Assembly (NCBI RefSeq): GCF_003217475.1
Contig: NZ_QJSP01000001.1
Span: 496,001-560,000, forward strand
From: Williamsia limnetica
GTDB taxonomy: Bacteria; Actinomycetota; Actinomycetes; Mycobacteriales; Mycobacteriaceae
DNA length: 64,000 nucleotides
Reading direction: 5' to 3'
The position numbers were made by a program, and so were the translations under genes. A model generated the notes under the pieces. That model ran no database searches. It saw only the letters and a program-made list of their open reading frames with translations, and was not told the origin of the DNA. This document shows, piece after piece, positions 8,256-17,313 of this stretch; within the stretch, counting starts at the first letter, position 1; the number at the start of each line of letters is the position of its first letter.

Positions 8256-8914
8256 GCGGTGGTTCCGTCCTCGTCCCCGACGGGAGCGGGGGCGGCGATG
8301 GGTTGCAGATCGGTGGCGCCGGGAGACTTGTAGACCGACCACATGCGCTGGAAGACGGTGATCACGCTGCCCACCGCCAACAACCACATCGCGATGTGGA
8401 TCGCCCACGACAGACCGAGACCGGTCAGACCGGTACCGACGAGAACGATGATCAGGCGATCAGGGCGTTCGATGAGTCCGCCATCGCCATTGAGTCCACT
8501 GGCCTCGGCACGGGCTTTCGCGTACGAGATCACCTGCGAGGTGACCAGGCAGATCATCGTTGCGACGAAGAGCTGTTTGCTCGGCTCCTCGACCAGGCAC
8601 CACCACCCGAGCCCGGCGAAGATCGCGCCGTCGGCCAGCCGGTCGCAGGTGGAGTCGAGCACAGCACCGAACTTTGTGCCGCCACCACGAGCCCTGGCCA
8701 TCGCGCCGTCGAGCATGTCGAACATCACGAACAACCAGATCACGAGGGTGCCCACGAAGAGGTATCCCATCGGGAACAGCGTCACCGCAGCGGCGATGGT
8801 CGCGGTGGTCCCGATCATCGTCATCGCATCCGGGGTGAGGCCTGTCTTGATCAACGCACGCCCGAGCGGCAGCGTCACCTTGGACACCGACGCCCGGCCC
8901 AACACGCTCAACAT
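8252..8914 (-). CDS. pgsA: PgsA, phosphatidylinositol phosphate synthase
   Basis: A CDP-alcohol phosphotransferase that joins CDP-diacylglycerol with inositol 3-phosphate, giving the PIM precursor. The signature DxxDGxxAR(x8)GxxxDxxxD is complete, beginning DMLDGAMAR, with Asp residues at about 66, 69, 87 and 91. About six membrane helices follow the usual pattern. It starts the overlapping set pgsA-patA-pimA. The position next to a HIT-family gene and thrS matches mycobacteria. Confidence 0.95.
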   Translation of the reverse strand: MLSVLGRASVSKVTLPLGRALIKTGLTPDAMTMIGTTATIAAAVTLFPMGYLFVGTLVIWLFVMFDMLDGAMARARGGGTKFGAVLDSTCDRLADGAIFAGLGWWCLVEEPSKQLFVATMICLVTSQVISYAKARAEASGLNGDGGLIERPDRLIIVLVGTGLTGLGLSWAIHIAMWLLAVGSVITVFQRMWSVYKSPGATDLQPIAAPAPVGDEDGTTA

Positions 8915-8950
8915 GGCTTGCCGCTCAACATGGATTCAGCATGCTCTCCA

Positions 8951-9523
8951 TCAACCTTCCAGCCTCAACCAGGCCTGTGCGAGCAGACCTCTGGTGTCGC
9001 GCAACAGCTGCGGCATCACTTTCGTCTCGCCGACCACGGTGATGAAGTTGGCATCGCCGCCCCACCGCGGGACGACATGCTGATGCAGGTGCTCGGCCAG
9101 CGATCCGCCCGCTGCGGCTCCCAGGTTCAGCCCGACGTTGAACGCGTCCGGGTTGGACACGGACTTGATCGCACGGATGGTCTTCTGTGTGAAGTCCATC
9201 AGCTCCCTGCTCTCGGCCTCGGTGAGATCCTCGAGATCGGCGACCTGTCGGTAGGGCACGATCATCATGTGGCCCGGGTTGTACGGGTAGAGGTTGAGCA
9301 CTGCGTACACCGATTCGCCACGCGCGACGATCAGGCCCGCCTCGTCCGACATCGTCGGGATGTCGAGAAACGGGTGCACCGACTTGGCCGACGACGACTC
9401 GTCACCGGACAGTGGGGCCGCCGTGATGTACGACATCCGATGCGGGCTCCACAATCGCTGCAACCGATCGGGATCGCCGGGCCCCTCGTCGCGGAGGATC
9501 CCGGGGCCGTCGGCCGAGGTCAC
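8951..9523 (-). CDS. HIT-family nucleotide hydrolase/phosphorylase
   Basis: A histidine-triad protein of 190 residues. The triad [10 protein letters not shown] is intact, and the central segment [16 protein letters not shown] is typical of the branch that acts on Ap4A (M. tuberculosis Rv2613c is reported as an Ap4A phosphorylase). The ATG overlaps the thrS stop by 4 bp. Linkage to thrS makes sense because aminoacyl-tRNA synthetases produce Ap4A as a side product; that link is inference. Confidence 0.9.
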   Translation of the reverse strand: MTSADGPGILRDEGPGDPDRLQRLWSPHRMSYITAAPLSGDESSSAKSVHPFLDIPTMSDEAGLIVARGESVYAVLNLYPYNPGHMMIVPYRQVADLEDLTEAESRELMDFTQKTIRAIKSVSNPDAFNVGLNLGAAAGGSLAEHLHQHVVPRWGGDANFITVVGETKVMPQLLRDTRGLLAQAWLRLEG

Positions 9524-11655
9524 GGGGCCTCCCCACCCGCGGGAACCTGGCGAATCGCTTCGATCAGGTCGGCGGTCGGGGATTCGTTGCGCCGCGCGGC
9601 CGACCAGTCGGCGATCAGCGTCACCGCCTCTGCGACCGGCACCCCGTTGACCTGGGTGCCGTCACGGAACCGGAAGCTCACCGCCTCCGCTTCCACGTCG
9701 CGCTCCCCCGCCAGCAACATGAAGGGCACCTTACCCGTGGTGTGGTTCCGGATCTTCTTCTGCATCCGATCGTCGGAGGCGTCGACCTCCGCGCGCAGTC
9801 CCCGATCCCGCAGTTGTGACACAACGGTTTCCAGGTGCGGGACAAAGGCGTCGGCGACGGGGATACCCACCACCTGCACCGGTGAGAGCCAGACCGGGAA
9901 CGCGCCTGCATAGTGCTCGGTCAGAACTCCGAAGAAGCGTTCAATCGATCCGAAGAGCGCCCGGTGGATCATCACCGGCCGATGCTTGGATCCGTCGGGG
10001 CCGGTGTACTCCATCTCGAACCGCTCCGGCAGGTTGAAGTCCAGCTGAATGGTCGACATCTGCCAGCTGCGCCCCAGGGCATCCTTGACCTGCACCGAGA
10101 TCTTGGGCCCGTAAAAGGCGGCCCCACCCGGATCAGGGACCAATCGAAGGCCCGACGCCTCGCCGACCTCCGCGAGGGTTGCGGTCGCCTCATCCCAGAT
10201 CCCGTCGGACCCGACGGACTTCTTCGGGTCGCGGGTGGAGAGTTCGAGGTAGAAGTCGTCGAGCCCGTAGTCCTTGAGCAGGCCCAGCACAAAGTTGAGA
10301 GTTGTCGTCAGCTCGCCGCGCATCTGCTCTTTGGTGCAGTAGATGTGGGCGTCGTCCTGTGTCATACCGCGCACCCGGGTGAGTCCGTGGATGACACCCG
10401 ACTTCTCGTAGCGGTACACCGACCCGAACTCGAACAGCCGCAACGGCAGCTCGCGGTACGAACGCCCACGGGCGTTGAAGATCAGGTTGTGCATCGGGCA
10501 GTTCATCGGCTTCAGGTAGTAGTCCTGACCTGGTTTGCGTACGGCGCCGTCCTCGTCCAGTTCGGCGTCGAGATGCATCGCCGGGAACATGCCGTCCTTG
10601 TACCAGTCGAGGTGGCCGGAGATCTCGTACAGATTGCCTTTGGTGATGTGGGGGGTGTTGACGAACTCGTACCCCTCGTCGATGTGGCGGCGACGCGAAT
10701 AGTCTTCGAGCTCCTTGCGGATGATCCCACCCTTGGGGTGGAACACCGGCAGGCCCGATCCGAGTGCATCGGGGAAGCTGAACAGATCGAGTTCGGCACC
10801 CAGCTTCCGATGATCCCGTCGTTCGGCCTCGGCGAGGAGTTCGAGGTAGGCGTCCATCGCCTCGGCCGATTCCCACGCAGTGCCGTAGATCCGCTGTAGG
10901 TCGGCGTTGTCCTGGTTGCCGCGCCAATACGCGGCAGAACTGCGGGTCAGCTTGAACGCGGTGATGTATTTCGTCGTCGGCACATGGGGTCCACGGCACA
11001 GATCGCCCCAGATCCGTTCGCCTGTGCGCGGATTGAGGTTGTCGTAGGCGGTGAGCTCACCGCCGCCGACCTCCATCACCTCGGGATCGTCCGCCGAACC
11101 CTTGTCGTCGACCAGCTCCAGTTTGTACGGCTCGCCCGCCAACTCGGCTTTCGCCTCGTCGACCGTGCCGTACACCCGCCGCGAGAAGCGCTGACCGGAC
11201 TTGATGATCTGCTTCATCTTCTTCTCGAGCGCGGTCAGATTTTCCGGTGTGAACGGCTGATCGACATCGAAGTCGTAGTAGAAGCCGTTCTCGATGGGAG
11301 GGCCGATCCCCAACTTCGCCTTCGGGTCGAGTTCCTGGACGGCCTGGGCCAGCACATGGGCCGCGGAGTGCCTGATGACGCTGCGGCCGTCTTCGGTGTC
11401 GGCGGCGACGGGTTCTACGATCGCGTCCTCGGCTGGTGACCAGGACAGATCCCGGAGTGCGCCTCCGGCGTCACGGACCACGACGATCGCGTCCGGGCCC
11501 TTGTTCGGGTGCCCGCTTTCGCGCAGCGCCGCGCCCGCGGTGGTCCCGGCCGCCACCGTGATCGTGGCAGCGGGCAAGACAACTGGGTTCTCGGACACCT
11601 GGAAAGCTCCTGTCGACATAAAACCGCCACGACCGGATCGGCCGAGCTGGCTCAT
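9520..11655 (-). CDS. thrS: Threonyl-tRNA synthetase
   Basis: A class II aminoacyl-tRNA synthetase charging tRNA-Thr. Domains in order: an N-terminal TGS-like region (to about 75), the editing domain with [10 protein letters not shown] (the zinc/editing HxxxH), the class II core with KPMNCPMHN and [20 protein letters not shown], and the C-terminal anticodon-binding domain from about [10 protein letters not shown]. The length of 711 residues is slightly above the mycobacterial form. An internal ATG at 11619 ([11 protein letters not shown]) would remove a 12-residue Gly/Arg-rich leader and may be the true start. It is translationally coupled to the HIT gene. Confidence 0.96.
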   Translation of the reverse strand: MSQLGRSGRGGFMSTGAFQVSENPVVLPAATITVAAGTTAGAALRESGHPNKGPDAIVVVRDAGGALRDLSWSPAEDAIVEPVAADTEDGRSVIRHSAAHVLAQAVQELDPKAKLGIGPPIENGFYYDFDVDQPFTPENLTALEKKMKQIIKSGQRFSRRVYGTVDEAKAELAGEPYKLELVDDKGSADDPEVMEVGGGELTAYDNLNPRTGERIWGDLCRGPHVPTTKYITAFKLTRSSAAYWRGNQDNADLQRIYGTAWESAEAMDAYLELLAEAERRDHRKLGAELDLFSFPDALGSGLPVFHPKGGIIRKELEDYSRRRHIDEGYEFVNTPHITKGNLYEISGHLDWYKDGMFPAMHLDAELDEDGAVRKPGQDYYLKPMNCPMHNLIFNARGRSYRELPLRLFEFGSVYRYEKSGVIHGLTRVRGMTQDDAHIYCTKEQMRGELTTTLNFVLGLLKDYGLDDFYLELSTRDPKKSVGSDGIWDEATATLAEVGEASGLRLVPDPGGAAFYGPKISVQVKDALGRSWQMSTIQLDFNLPERFEMEYTGPDGSKHRPVMIHRALFGSIERFFGVLTEHYAGAFPVWLSPVQVVGIPVADAFVPHLETVVSQLRDRGLRAEVDASDDRMQKKIRNHTTGKVPFMLLAGERDVEAEAVSFRFRDGTQVNGVPVAEAVTLIADWSAARRNESPTADLIEAIRQVPAGGEAP

Positions 11656-11723
11656 CAGTCCATGATGTTAGTGCCGCGCGCGTGAGCGTCCCACGTCCGG
11701 TGGTACCGCGGCATGTCCGCTTT

Positions 11724-12170
11724 CTACAAAATCGGGCTTTGCAACCACGACCAGTCGATCCCGACCCAACCGCCGACCAGGCCCAATGCGCCCAGCAGCC
11801 ACAACGTCGCGAGTACGACAGCGCAGGTGAGCAGACCCAGTAGTGCCTGCACGGTCCAGTGCTGCTCTTTGACCCAATCCATCCACAGGTCGTACTTTCC
11901 CCGGGCGAACTTCAGCAAGCGGTGTGCCCATTCGAACTCCGACGCGAGAATGCCCAATCCGGCGAATACGATCAGCCAGCCGGGGCCCGGGTACGGGATC
12001 AGAACGAGTCCGCCGACCAGTACCGCTGCCCCGACGACCCCGACCACGCAACGATAGATCAGGTTGAGCTTCTTCTTGTCGCGAATCTCGTTGCGCTTGT
12101 TGGAGATTGCCGCAAGAAAGCCCGTGGCTGGGCGGTTGCGCTCGACGTCGACACCGGCTTCATCAGGCAC
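11724..12170 (-). CDS. TIGR02611-type small membrane protein
   Basis: A 148-residue protein with a charged N-terminus, a hydrophobic pair around the hallmark YPGPGWLIVFAGLGILA, the conserved FEWA segment, and a further pair of helices near the C-terminus. This is the pattern of an actinobacterial membrane family of unknown function. The GTG start at 12170 has GAAGGA about 9 nt upstream. It stands alone between thrS and the acyl-CoA dehydrogenase pair, on the same strand as both. Confidence 0.8.
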   Translation of the reverse strand: MPDEAGVDVERNRPATGFLAAISNKRNEIRDKKKLNLIYRCVVGVVGAAVLVGGLVLIPYPGPGWLIVFAGLGILASEFEWAHRLLKFARGKYDLWMDWVKEQHWTVQALLGLLTCAVVLATLWLLGALGLVGGWVGIDWSWLQSPIL

Positions 12171-12241
12171 TGCAGCGTTCCTTCGTCCGAAGTTGAGCGA
12201 TCACGAACTCTCCCCGACAGACTACGGAATACCCGGCCGGG

Positions 12242-13537
12242 CTAGGTCGCCGACCGGTTCTTCGGAACGTCCCGGAATGCGAGCCCGACGTCGTGTGTGT
12301 GCTCTCGCGGCATGCCGAGAACGCGCTCACTGATCGCATTGCGCGCCATCTCGGTCGTGCCGCCCGCGATGCACGACACCTGCTGCATGAGGTAATCGGT
12401 GCCACGCTCGACCACCGCTCCGTCTGCGGAATCCCACGCGGCGCCCGACGCCTGGGTGAACTCGTAACCGATGGAGGTCATGCGCGTGGCAGCCAGACCC
12501 GACATCAACCGGGCAATGCTCGCCGACTGGTCGGAGATGGATCTCGAGGCGATTCCGTGACCGATGCGCTCACCGAGCGCCGCCTTGACGACGTCGAGCA
12601 TCTTGGCCTCCCCGAGAAGGTCGCGGCTGATGGGGTCATCGAGCCGGCCGGCGTCCCGTGCGACCTCGAAGAGCTCGGTCACCCGGGATCCGCCGCGTGA
12701 GCCGCCACCGGGCAACGTCGTGTAAGGCGAGTTCGACGCCATCCGCTCATGGAACATCCATCTGGTTCCGACCTTCCAGCCGTCATCGACCTGGCCGACG
12801 CGATCGGTGTCCGGAACCCTGACATCTGTCAGGTATTCCTGGCAGAACTCCCTCGAACCACTGAGCATCTCGATTCTGTGTACCTCGATCCCCGGGGCCT
12901 TCAACGGGAGCATGAACACCGTCAACCCGCGATGCTTGGGCACGTCCCAGTTGGTCCGGGCCAAGCACAGGGCCCAGTCGGACCACCACGCGCCCGTCGT
13001 CCAGATCTTCGACCCGTTCAGAACCCATTCGTCGCCGTCGCGGACGGCGGTCGTCAGGGCGGCGGCAACGTCCGAGCCACCGCTGGGTTCGGAGAGGAAC
13101 TGCATCCAGATCTCCTCACCGCGCAAGATGGCGGGGATGTGTTCCAGCTTCTGTTCTTCGGTACCGAAATCCATCAGCACACCGACGCAGGGGGCGAATG
13201 TCGGCGACTGCAGGCGGGCCGGGTATTCGTAGCCCGTCATCTCGTCGTTCAATGCCCGTTGATGGGCCGTGGTCAATCCCTGACCGCCGTATTCGGGCGG
13301 GATGCACAGGCCGGCGAAGCCTGCGTCGAACAGCTTCCGTTGCAGCGTGCGTTCATGCTCGACGTGGGCGAGTTCGTCCTCGTCGGCCCCCTCGTCCCTG
13401 AGGACGCCGATGTGGGCGGCAGGGTCGGCTCGCTCGAGGTTCTCCTGGATCCAGGCGCGCGCCCGGGCCCGGAAGCTGTCGACCGATTCAGCCGGATCCG
13501 ACTCCGCGGCACGCACATCGACCTGCTGTGTACTCAC
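12242..13537 (-). CDS. Acyl-CoA dehydrogenase, large-type subunit
   Basis: A 431-residue flavoprotein of the acyl-CoA dehydrogenase family. Visible are the FAD-binding segment SEPSGGSDVAAALTTAVRDG, LNGSKIWTTGAWWSDW, and the C-terminal GGTTEMARNAISERVLGMP. The GTG start overlaps the stop of the next acyl-CoA dehydrogenase gene by 4 bp (GTGA). Such adjacent unequal pairs in actinobacteria form alpha2-beta2 heterotetramers acting on bulky substrates such as sterol side chains. The substrate here cannot be read from the sequence. Confidence 0.9.
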   Translation of the reverse strand: MSTQQVDVRAAESDPAESVDSFRARARAWIQENLERADPAAHIGVLRDEGADEDELAHVEHERTLQRKLFDAGFAGLCIPPEYGGQGLTTAHQRALNDEMTGYEYPARLQSPTFAPCVGVLMDFGTEEQKLEHIPAILRGEEIWMQFLSEPSGGSDVAAALTTAVRDGDEWVLNGSKIWTTGAWWSDWALCLARTNWDVPKHRGLTVFMLPLKAPGIEVHRIEMLSGSREFCQEYLTDVRVPDTDRVGQVDDGWKVGTRWMFHERMASNSPYTTLPGGGSRGGSRVTELFEVARDAGRLDDPISRDLLGEAKMLDVVKAALGERIGHGIASRSISDQSASIARLMSGLAATRMTSIGYEFTQASGAAWDSADGAVVERGTDYLMQQVSCIAGGTTEMARNAISERVLGMPREHTHDVGLAFRDVPKNRSAT

Positions 13538-14673
13538 GCACTGACCTCCTGGCGCTCGACGATGTCGGCGAGTTGCTGTCGATGTTCGGCGGGTGTCCCG
13601 AAGTTCGATCTGTTTGCCGCGGCGCGGCGTGCGAACAGGTGCAGGTCGTGCTCGAAGGTGACGCCGATACCTCCGAAGATCTGCACGCAATCCTGCATCA
13701 GTTCTCCGCCGTGGCCTCCGACATAGGCCTTGGCCGCGCTGACCAGTTCTGCGGCGTCAGCAGAGTCGGCTGCGACTGCGGCCGTGGCTTTGTCGGTGAT
13801 CGCGTGACTGGCCTCCAGCCATGCCTTCATGTCGGCGAAACGGTGCTTGAGCTCCTGATACGACGCCAACGGGCGCCCGAACGAGTATCGATCGAAGGCC
13901 CATGCCAGGGTCATCTCGAACGCGGCCTGCAGGGCGCCGACCGATTCGGCGCAACCGGTCACGATCGCGATGTTGCGACCGTGCTCGACGTCCTCGTGGG
14001 CTTGGCCCGCAACACCGACGAGCGCGCTGGCCGGCAGACGCACCTGGTCGAACTCGACCACCCCGTAGCGACGGGTGACATCGATCGACGTCAGCGCGCG
14101 CACTTGCACCCCGTCGGCATCGCGAGGCACGAGAACCTGAGACACGCCGGCCCCGGTACGCCCGGTGACCAACAGGCTCTCCGCCGTGCCCACCGCCTCG
14201 ACCGGACGTTTGGTCCCCTGCACGATCACCTCGCTCCCGTCGACCTCGACCGATACGGCGGGCGCGGCCGCCGTCGATTTCGGATTGGGTTCGCTCACAC
14301 ACCATGCTGCCGTGGACGTTCCGGCGATCAGCGACTGCAGCAATCCTGCGCGGGTGTCCACCGGGTTCCTGCTCAACATCGCGATCACCACATTCGTCGG
14401 TATCAGTGGACCGGGCGCGGCATGCCGGCCGAACTCGTGGGCAATCAACGACAGATCCTCGAGACCCGAGTCGCCGATGATCCCGCCACCCTGGTCCTCG
14501 GGCGCCAGCAGGCTCGTCCAGCCCAGTTCCGCACCTCGCCGCCAGTAGTCGACGCCGAATCCCCTGGATTCGCCACGAAGGCGGCGAAGTTCGGCGGGCG
14601 GTACCTGCTCGCGAAGAAATTTTGCGGTGTTGTCCCTAAAGAACTCCTGATCGTCCGTCAGCTCCAGCAACAT
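13534..14673 (-). CDS. Acyl-CoA dehydrogenase, second subunit of a paired enzyme
   Basis: A 379-residue member of the acyl-CoA dehydrogenase family, more divergent than its partner. It starts MLLELTDDQEFFRDNTAKFL and has FDRYSFGRPLASYQELKHRF and the C-terminal CVQIFGGIGVTFEHDLHLFA, which contributes to FAD binding in the heterotetramers. It is the first gene of a two-gene operon, overlapping the next by 4 bp. An inverted repeat lies 55-69 bp upstream, possibly the operator of a TetR-like repressor; no such regulator is encoded nearby. Confidence 0.88.
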   Translation of the reverse strand: MLLELTDDQEFFRDNTAKFLREQVPPAELRRLRGESRGFGVDYWRRGAELGWTSLLAPEDQGGGIIGDSGLEDLSLIAHEFGRHAAPGPLIPTNVVIAMLSRNPVDTRAGLLQSLIAGTSTAAWCVSEPNPKSTAAAPAVSVEVDGSEVIVQGTKRPVEAVGTAESLLVTGRTGAGVSQVLVPRDADGVQVRALTSIDVTRRYGVVEFDQVRLPASALVGVAGQAHEDVEHGRNIAIVTGCAESVGALQAAFEMTLAWAFDRYSFGRPLASYQELKHRFADMKAWLEASHAITDKATAAVAADSADAAELVSAAKAYVGGHGGELMQDCVQIFGGIGVTFEHDLHLFARRAAANRSNFGTPAEHRQQLADIVERQEVSA

Positions 14674-14727
14674 GGGCGTGAATGTCCTAACCTCGGTCGA
14701 CCTGCGAATACATAAATCTCTCGCAGC

Positions 14728-14742
14728 GAGAATATTATTCTC
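14728..14742. promoter_or_regulatory. Perfect inverted repeat between divergent genes, likely operator
   Basis: GAGAATA and TATTCTC, 7-bp arms around a single T, form a perfect palindrome in an AT-rich patch between the acyl-CoA dehydrogenase operon (start 14673, minus) and the DUF2461 gene (start 14825, plus). Its position suits a repressor that controls one or both directions. The binding protein is not identifiable here. Confidence 0.5.
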
Positions 14743-14824
14743 ATCCGGATTCCATTAGTAGCCTCTTCGGGCCTGCCGAGGCAAGCAGAACTACCCCGAT
14801 CCACCTCGAACGTACGATCTGGCG

Positions 14825-15451
14825 ATGAGTTTTCAGGGATTTCCCGAGGCCGCGCTGGACTTCTATGACGACTTGGAGCAGGACAACTCCAAAGCCTTCT
14901 GGGAAGCACACAAGGAGACGTACCGTCTTGCCGTGGCAGACCCGATGAACCAGCTCGTCGAGGCGCTGGGCGAAGAGTTCGGTCAGCCCAAGGTGTTCCG
15001 CCCCTACCGCGACGTCCGGTTCGCGAAGGACAAGACCCCATACAAGACACATCAGGGAGCATTCGTCGCCGTCGGACCGGCCACCGGTTACTACGTGCAA
15101 ATCGGCGCACCCGGAGTAAAAGTCGCCGTCGGTTATTACGAGGCCACACCGGAGCGACTGGCGAACCTGCGTGCGGCGATCAACCACGATCTCCACGGAC
15201 CCGCACTCGAGGAACTCATCGACGCCCTACACGTGGACGGGTGGGAGATCGGTGGCAGTGCCCTCAAGACCGCACCCCGCGGGTGGGACAAAGACCATCC
15301 ACGAATTTCGCTACTGCGCCACAAAACCCTCACCGCTTCACGGGACTACGGATTCCAAGACTTCATCCACAGTCCGGCACTCGTCGATCGCATACGCGCG
15401 GACTGGAGGTCGGGCACCCCTCTTGTCGACTGGGCGCTTCGCCACGGATGA
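14825..15451 (+). CDS. DUF2461 / TIGR02453 family protein
   Basis: A 208-residue protein with the family landmarks: FYDDLEQDNSKAFWEAHKE near the N-terminus, FRPYRDVRFAKDKTPYKTHQ in the middle, and YYVQIGAPGVKVAVGYYE. The family is widespread and has no established biochemical function. ATG start. It is divergent from the acyl-CoA dehydrogenase operon and shares a 151-bp intergenic region with it. Confidence 0.85.
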   Translation: MSFQGFPEAALDFYDDLEQDNSKAFWEAHKETYRLAVADPMNQLVEALGEEFGQPKVFRPYRDVRFAKDKTPYKTHQGAFVAVGPATGYYVQIGAPGVKVAVGYYEATPERLANLRAAINHDLHGPALEELIDALHVDGWEIGGSALKTAPRGWDKDHPRISLLRHKTLTASRDYGFQDFIHSPALVDRIRADWRSGTPLVDWALRHG

Positions 15452-15611
15452 TCCGGGTGCAATCTGCCCTCGAATATTGCGACACTCTCAAATTATCGTC
15501 TCGATATGGCAGGCAACAACGCTGCGTTTGTTCATGTGCTGAAGTGGACTTATCAGCGAGTCGTCGATGGAGTTGTCGCGAAATTCATCGCGCGCGCCGA
15601 CATTTGAAACC

Positions 15612-15625
15612 ACTATCTCAATAGT
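15612..15625. promoter_or_regulatory. Short inverted repeat before the resolvase-like gene
   Basis: ACTAT-N4-ATAGT lies 14-27 bp upstream of the resolvase-like start, in a patch clearly lower in GC than its surroundings (about 15460-15640). No Shine-Dalgarno sequence is visible before the start, so the transcript may be leaderless and the repeat may overlap the promoter. This is a weak call, based on symmetry and position. Confidence 0.25.
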
Positions 15626-15639
15626 TTTGCGATAGCGTG

Positions 15640-16242
15640 ATGATCATGAAACCAGGTACGACCACGGCGAGCCCCGGCATGTTGCTGGGATACGCCCGCG
15701 CAGGTGCCGGGCGCCGCAGCCTCGAGTCCCAGATCGACGAGTTGACCGATGGGGGTGTCGAGCCGAATCGGATCTACAGCGACAACATCGCCGACCTCAC
15801 CACCGCACGCCCGGGCCTTTCCGCCCTGCTCGACTACGCGCGAGCCGGCGACACGACCGTTGTGGTCGGTATCGACCGGCTCGGGCGCACCATCGACGAA
15901 GTGTTCGTCACCGCGAGGGAACTTGCCCGACGCCACATAGGTATCCGCTCACTCGACGAAGGTGTCGACTCGACCGAGGTGGCAGGCGGAATGATCGTCG
16001 GCGTGCTCGCCTCGCTGGCCGAGTTGGACGACGAGAACCGGTCGGTGAGGCAGTCGAGGGCCACGCATCCCCGTCCGGACAGCACCGCAGTCGGTCGACC
16101 GCGCGCACTGGACGACGATCAAGTCGCGTTGGCCGAACGCATGCGCGCCCGCGGCGACTCGGTCCCCACGATCGCCACCCGACTGGGGGTCAGCCGAGCG
16201 ACGCTCTATCGATCCCTGGCAGAACGGAGGTCGGTGCGGTGA
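15640..16242 (+). CDS. Serine-recombinase-like protein lacking the catalytic serine
   Basis: About 200 residues with the resolvase fold order: LLGYARAGAGRRSLESQIDEL, RPGLSALLDYARAGDTTVV, GIDRLGRT and RSLDEGVDST, ending in a Hin-type helix-turn-helix (VPTIATRLGVSRATLYRSLA). Active resolvases read YARVS here, with the Ser as nucleophile; this protein has YARAG. The DR-x2-R residues remain. The E-helix linker is shortened and altered. It is therefore probably a DNA-binding derivative, not an active recombinase. GTG 15637 or ATG 15646 are other possible starts. It overlaps the next small gene by 4 bp, and tRNA genes follow. Confidence 0.75.
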   Translation: MIMKPGTTTASPGMLLGYARAGAGRRSLESQIDELTDGGVEPNRIYSDNIADLTTARPGLSALLDYARAGDTTVVVGIDRLGRTIDEVFVTARELARRHIGIRSLDEGVDSTEVAGGMIVGVLASLAELDDENRSVRQSRATHPRPDSTAVGRPRALDDDQVALAERMRARGDSVPTIATRLGVSRATLYRSLAERRSVR

Positions 16243-16553
16243 CAACCATCGAACCCGACCTCCCCGAACTCGACATCGTCACGCCATACGGTGTCGCGAC
16301 CCGCCTACCGACCTCGTTTCCGCTCATAGATCCGGAATTGGACGTCGCGCTCGACCACGACCTGTTCCAGCAAGGTTTCGACGACGCGCTCACCCGACTG
16401 GAGTCGATGCCGACACCCTGGGCGCACCATTTTGCGACACTGACGATGGCAGCCGAACCTGATCTCACAGCGCACGAACCGAGCTATATCCGCGGATACC
16501 GAGCGGCGCTGTACGGGTATCTCCGACACGGGAATCGACAATCACCACGGTGA
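16239..16553 (+). CDS. Hypothetical protein coupled to the resolvase-like gene
   Basis: A 104-residue acidic protein that I do not recognise. Its GTG start overlaps the upstream stop (GTGA), and codon third positions are strongly G/C, which supports it being real. The sequence contains ELDIVTPYGVATRLPTSFPL and PSYIRGYRAALYGYLRHG, without membrane segments or known motifs. Tight coupling suggests it works with the resolvase-like DNA-binding protein. Confidence 0.6.
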   Translation: MTTIEPDLPELDIVTPYGVATRLPTSFPLIDPELDVALDHDLFQQGFDDALTRLESMPTPWAHHFATLTMAAEPDLTAHEPSYIRGYRAALYGYLRHGNRQSPR

Positions 16554-16704
16554 ACACCTGGTGCCCACGAGAGCAGAAGCGGCCCGAGCCACTCGGCGTC
16601 GACCTCACACTCGTCGAAGCAGGTCCGCACCGCATGTAGCGGGGGCGGCCGAAGTCGATGGGCCGTTCGATCATCAGAACAAATTCCACGCCTACGGGGC
16701 GGAG

Positions 16705-16776
16705 TGGTCCCGGCTGGGATCGAACCAGCGACCTTCCCGGTGTGAACGGGACGCTCTTCCACTGAGCCACGGGACC
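16705..16776 (-). tRNA. tRNA-Val(CAC)
   Basis: A 72-nt cloverleaf on the minus strand: 7-bp acceptor GGTCCCG/CGGGACC, D arm GCTC/GAGC, anticodon loop TTCACAC with anticodon CAC, T loop TTCGATC, discriminator A. CCA is not encoded. It is convergent in layout with the resolvase-like operon and divergent from the tRNA-Gly-Cys-Val cluster. Confidence 0.97.
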
Positions 16777-16817
16777 GCGCATCACACCCGACGAAGCCGG
16801 GGTCTGCGACCGGAAGA

Positions 16818-16847
16818 CATTAACACGCTCACCCCGTCCGGATACAA
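16818..16847 (-). promoter_or_regulatory. Possible promoter of tRNA-Val(CAC)
   Basis: On the minus strand TTGTAT (16842-16847) and TTAATG (16818-16823) are 18 bp apart, about 42 bp before the tRNA 5' end. They resemble a housekeeping -35/-10 pair, but the match is modest. Confidence 0.35.
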
Positions 16848-16932
16848 ATCGCCGACGGGTCGGCCACCGAACCTGCCGCCGTGGCCGACCCCACGTCACA
16901 CATGCTCGGGCGTAGGCCTGTGACCAGCGGAT

Positions 16933-16960
16933 TTGTTGCTTTGCCAGTACGTCCGATAAT
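16933..16960 (+). promoter_or_regulatory. Promoter of the tRNA-Gly-Cys-Val cluster
   Basis: TTGTTG (16933-16938) and GATAAT (16955-16960) are separated by 16 bp and lie 40 bp before the first tRNA. The spacing and near-consensus -10 fit a SigA promoter. Confidence 0.6.
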
Positions 16961-16999
16961 GTTCAGCACCGCAGCCAGAGAGCAACAATCTGGCAGCGT

Positions 17000-17072
17000 G
17001 CGGATGTGGCGCAGCTGGTAGCGCATCACCTTGCCAAGGTGAGGGTCGCGGGTTCGAATCCCGTCATCCGCT
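17000..17072 (+). tRNA. tRNA-Gly(GCC)
   Basis: A 73-nt cloverleaf: acceptor GCGGATG/CATCCGC, D arm GCGC/GCGC, anticodon stem TCACC/GGTGA around TTGCCAA (anticodon GCC), T loop TTCGAAT, discriminator T. CCA is not encoded. First gene of a three-tRNA cluster. Confidence 0.97.
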
Positions 17073-17091
17073 CGGAGATAGTTTTCACTGT

Positions 17092-17165
17092 GGCGGTGTG
17101 GCCGAGTGGTGAGGCAACGGCCTGCAAAGCCGTGCACACGGGTTCGATTCCCGTCGCCGCCTCCA
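17092..17165 (+). tRNA. tRNA-Cys(GCA)
   Basis: Acceptor GGCGGTG pairs with CGCCGCC; the anticodon loop CTGCAAA gives GCA; T loop TTCGATT. The 3' CCA (17163-17165) is encoded. It follows tRNA-Gly by 19 nt, so the two are probably one transcript. Confidence 0.97.
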
Positions 17166-17197
17166 CTAGTTCAGATTCGACAACTAAACACAGTCTC

Positions 17198-17272
17198 GCG
17201 CGATTAGCTCAGCGGGAGAGCGCTTCCCTGACACGGAAGAGGTCACAGGTTCAATCCCTGTATCGCGCACCA
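17198..17272 (+). tRNA. tRNA-Val(GAC)
   Basis: A 75-nt gene including an encoded CCA: acceptor GCGCGAT/ATCGCGC, anticodon stem CTTCC/GGAAG around CTGACAC (anticodon GAC), T loop TTCAATC. Last in the cluster, followed 10 nt later by a terminator. Together with the CAC gene nearby, two valine isoacceptors are encoded within 600 bp. Confidence 0.97.
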
Positions 17273-17281
17273 GCTCACGAC

Positions 17282-17313
17282 AGAAATGACCCGGCATCCG
17301 GCGGGTCATTTCT
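17282..17313 (+). terminator. Terminator of the tRNA cluster
   Basis: AGAAATGACCC and GGGTCATTTCT form a perfect 11-bp stem around a 10-nt loop, right after tRNA-Val. The stem itself ends TTTCT; no long U-run follows, as is usual in this group. Confidence 0.8.

Noticed and set aside
7967-9913. Open frame of 648 codons on the + strand
   Set aside because: It runs antisense to patA, pgsA, the HIT gene and thrS, all of which have clear family motifs. The translation is rich in Arg, Gly, His and Pro, with no recognisable domain.
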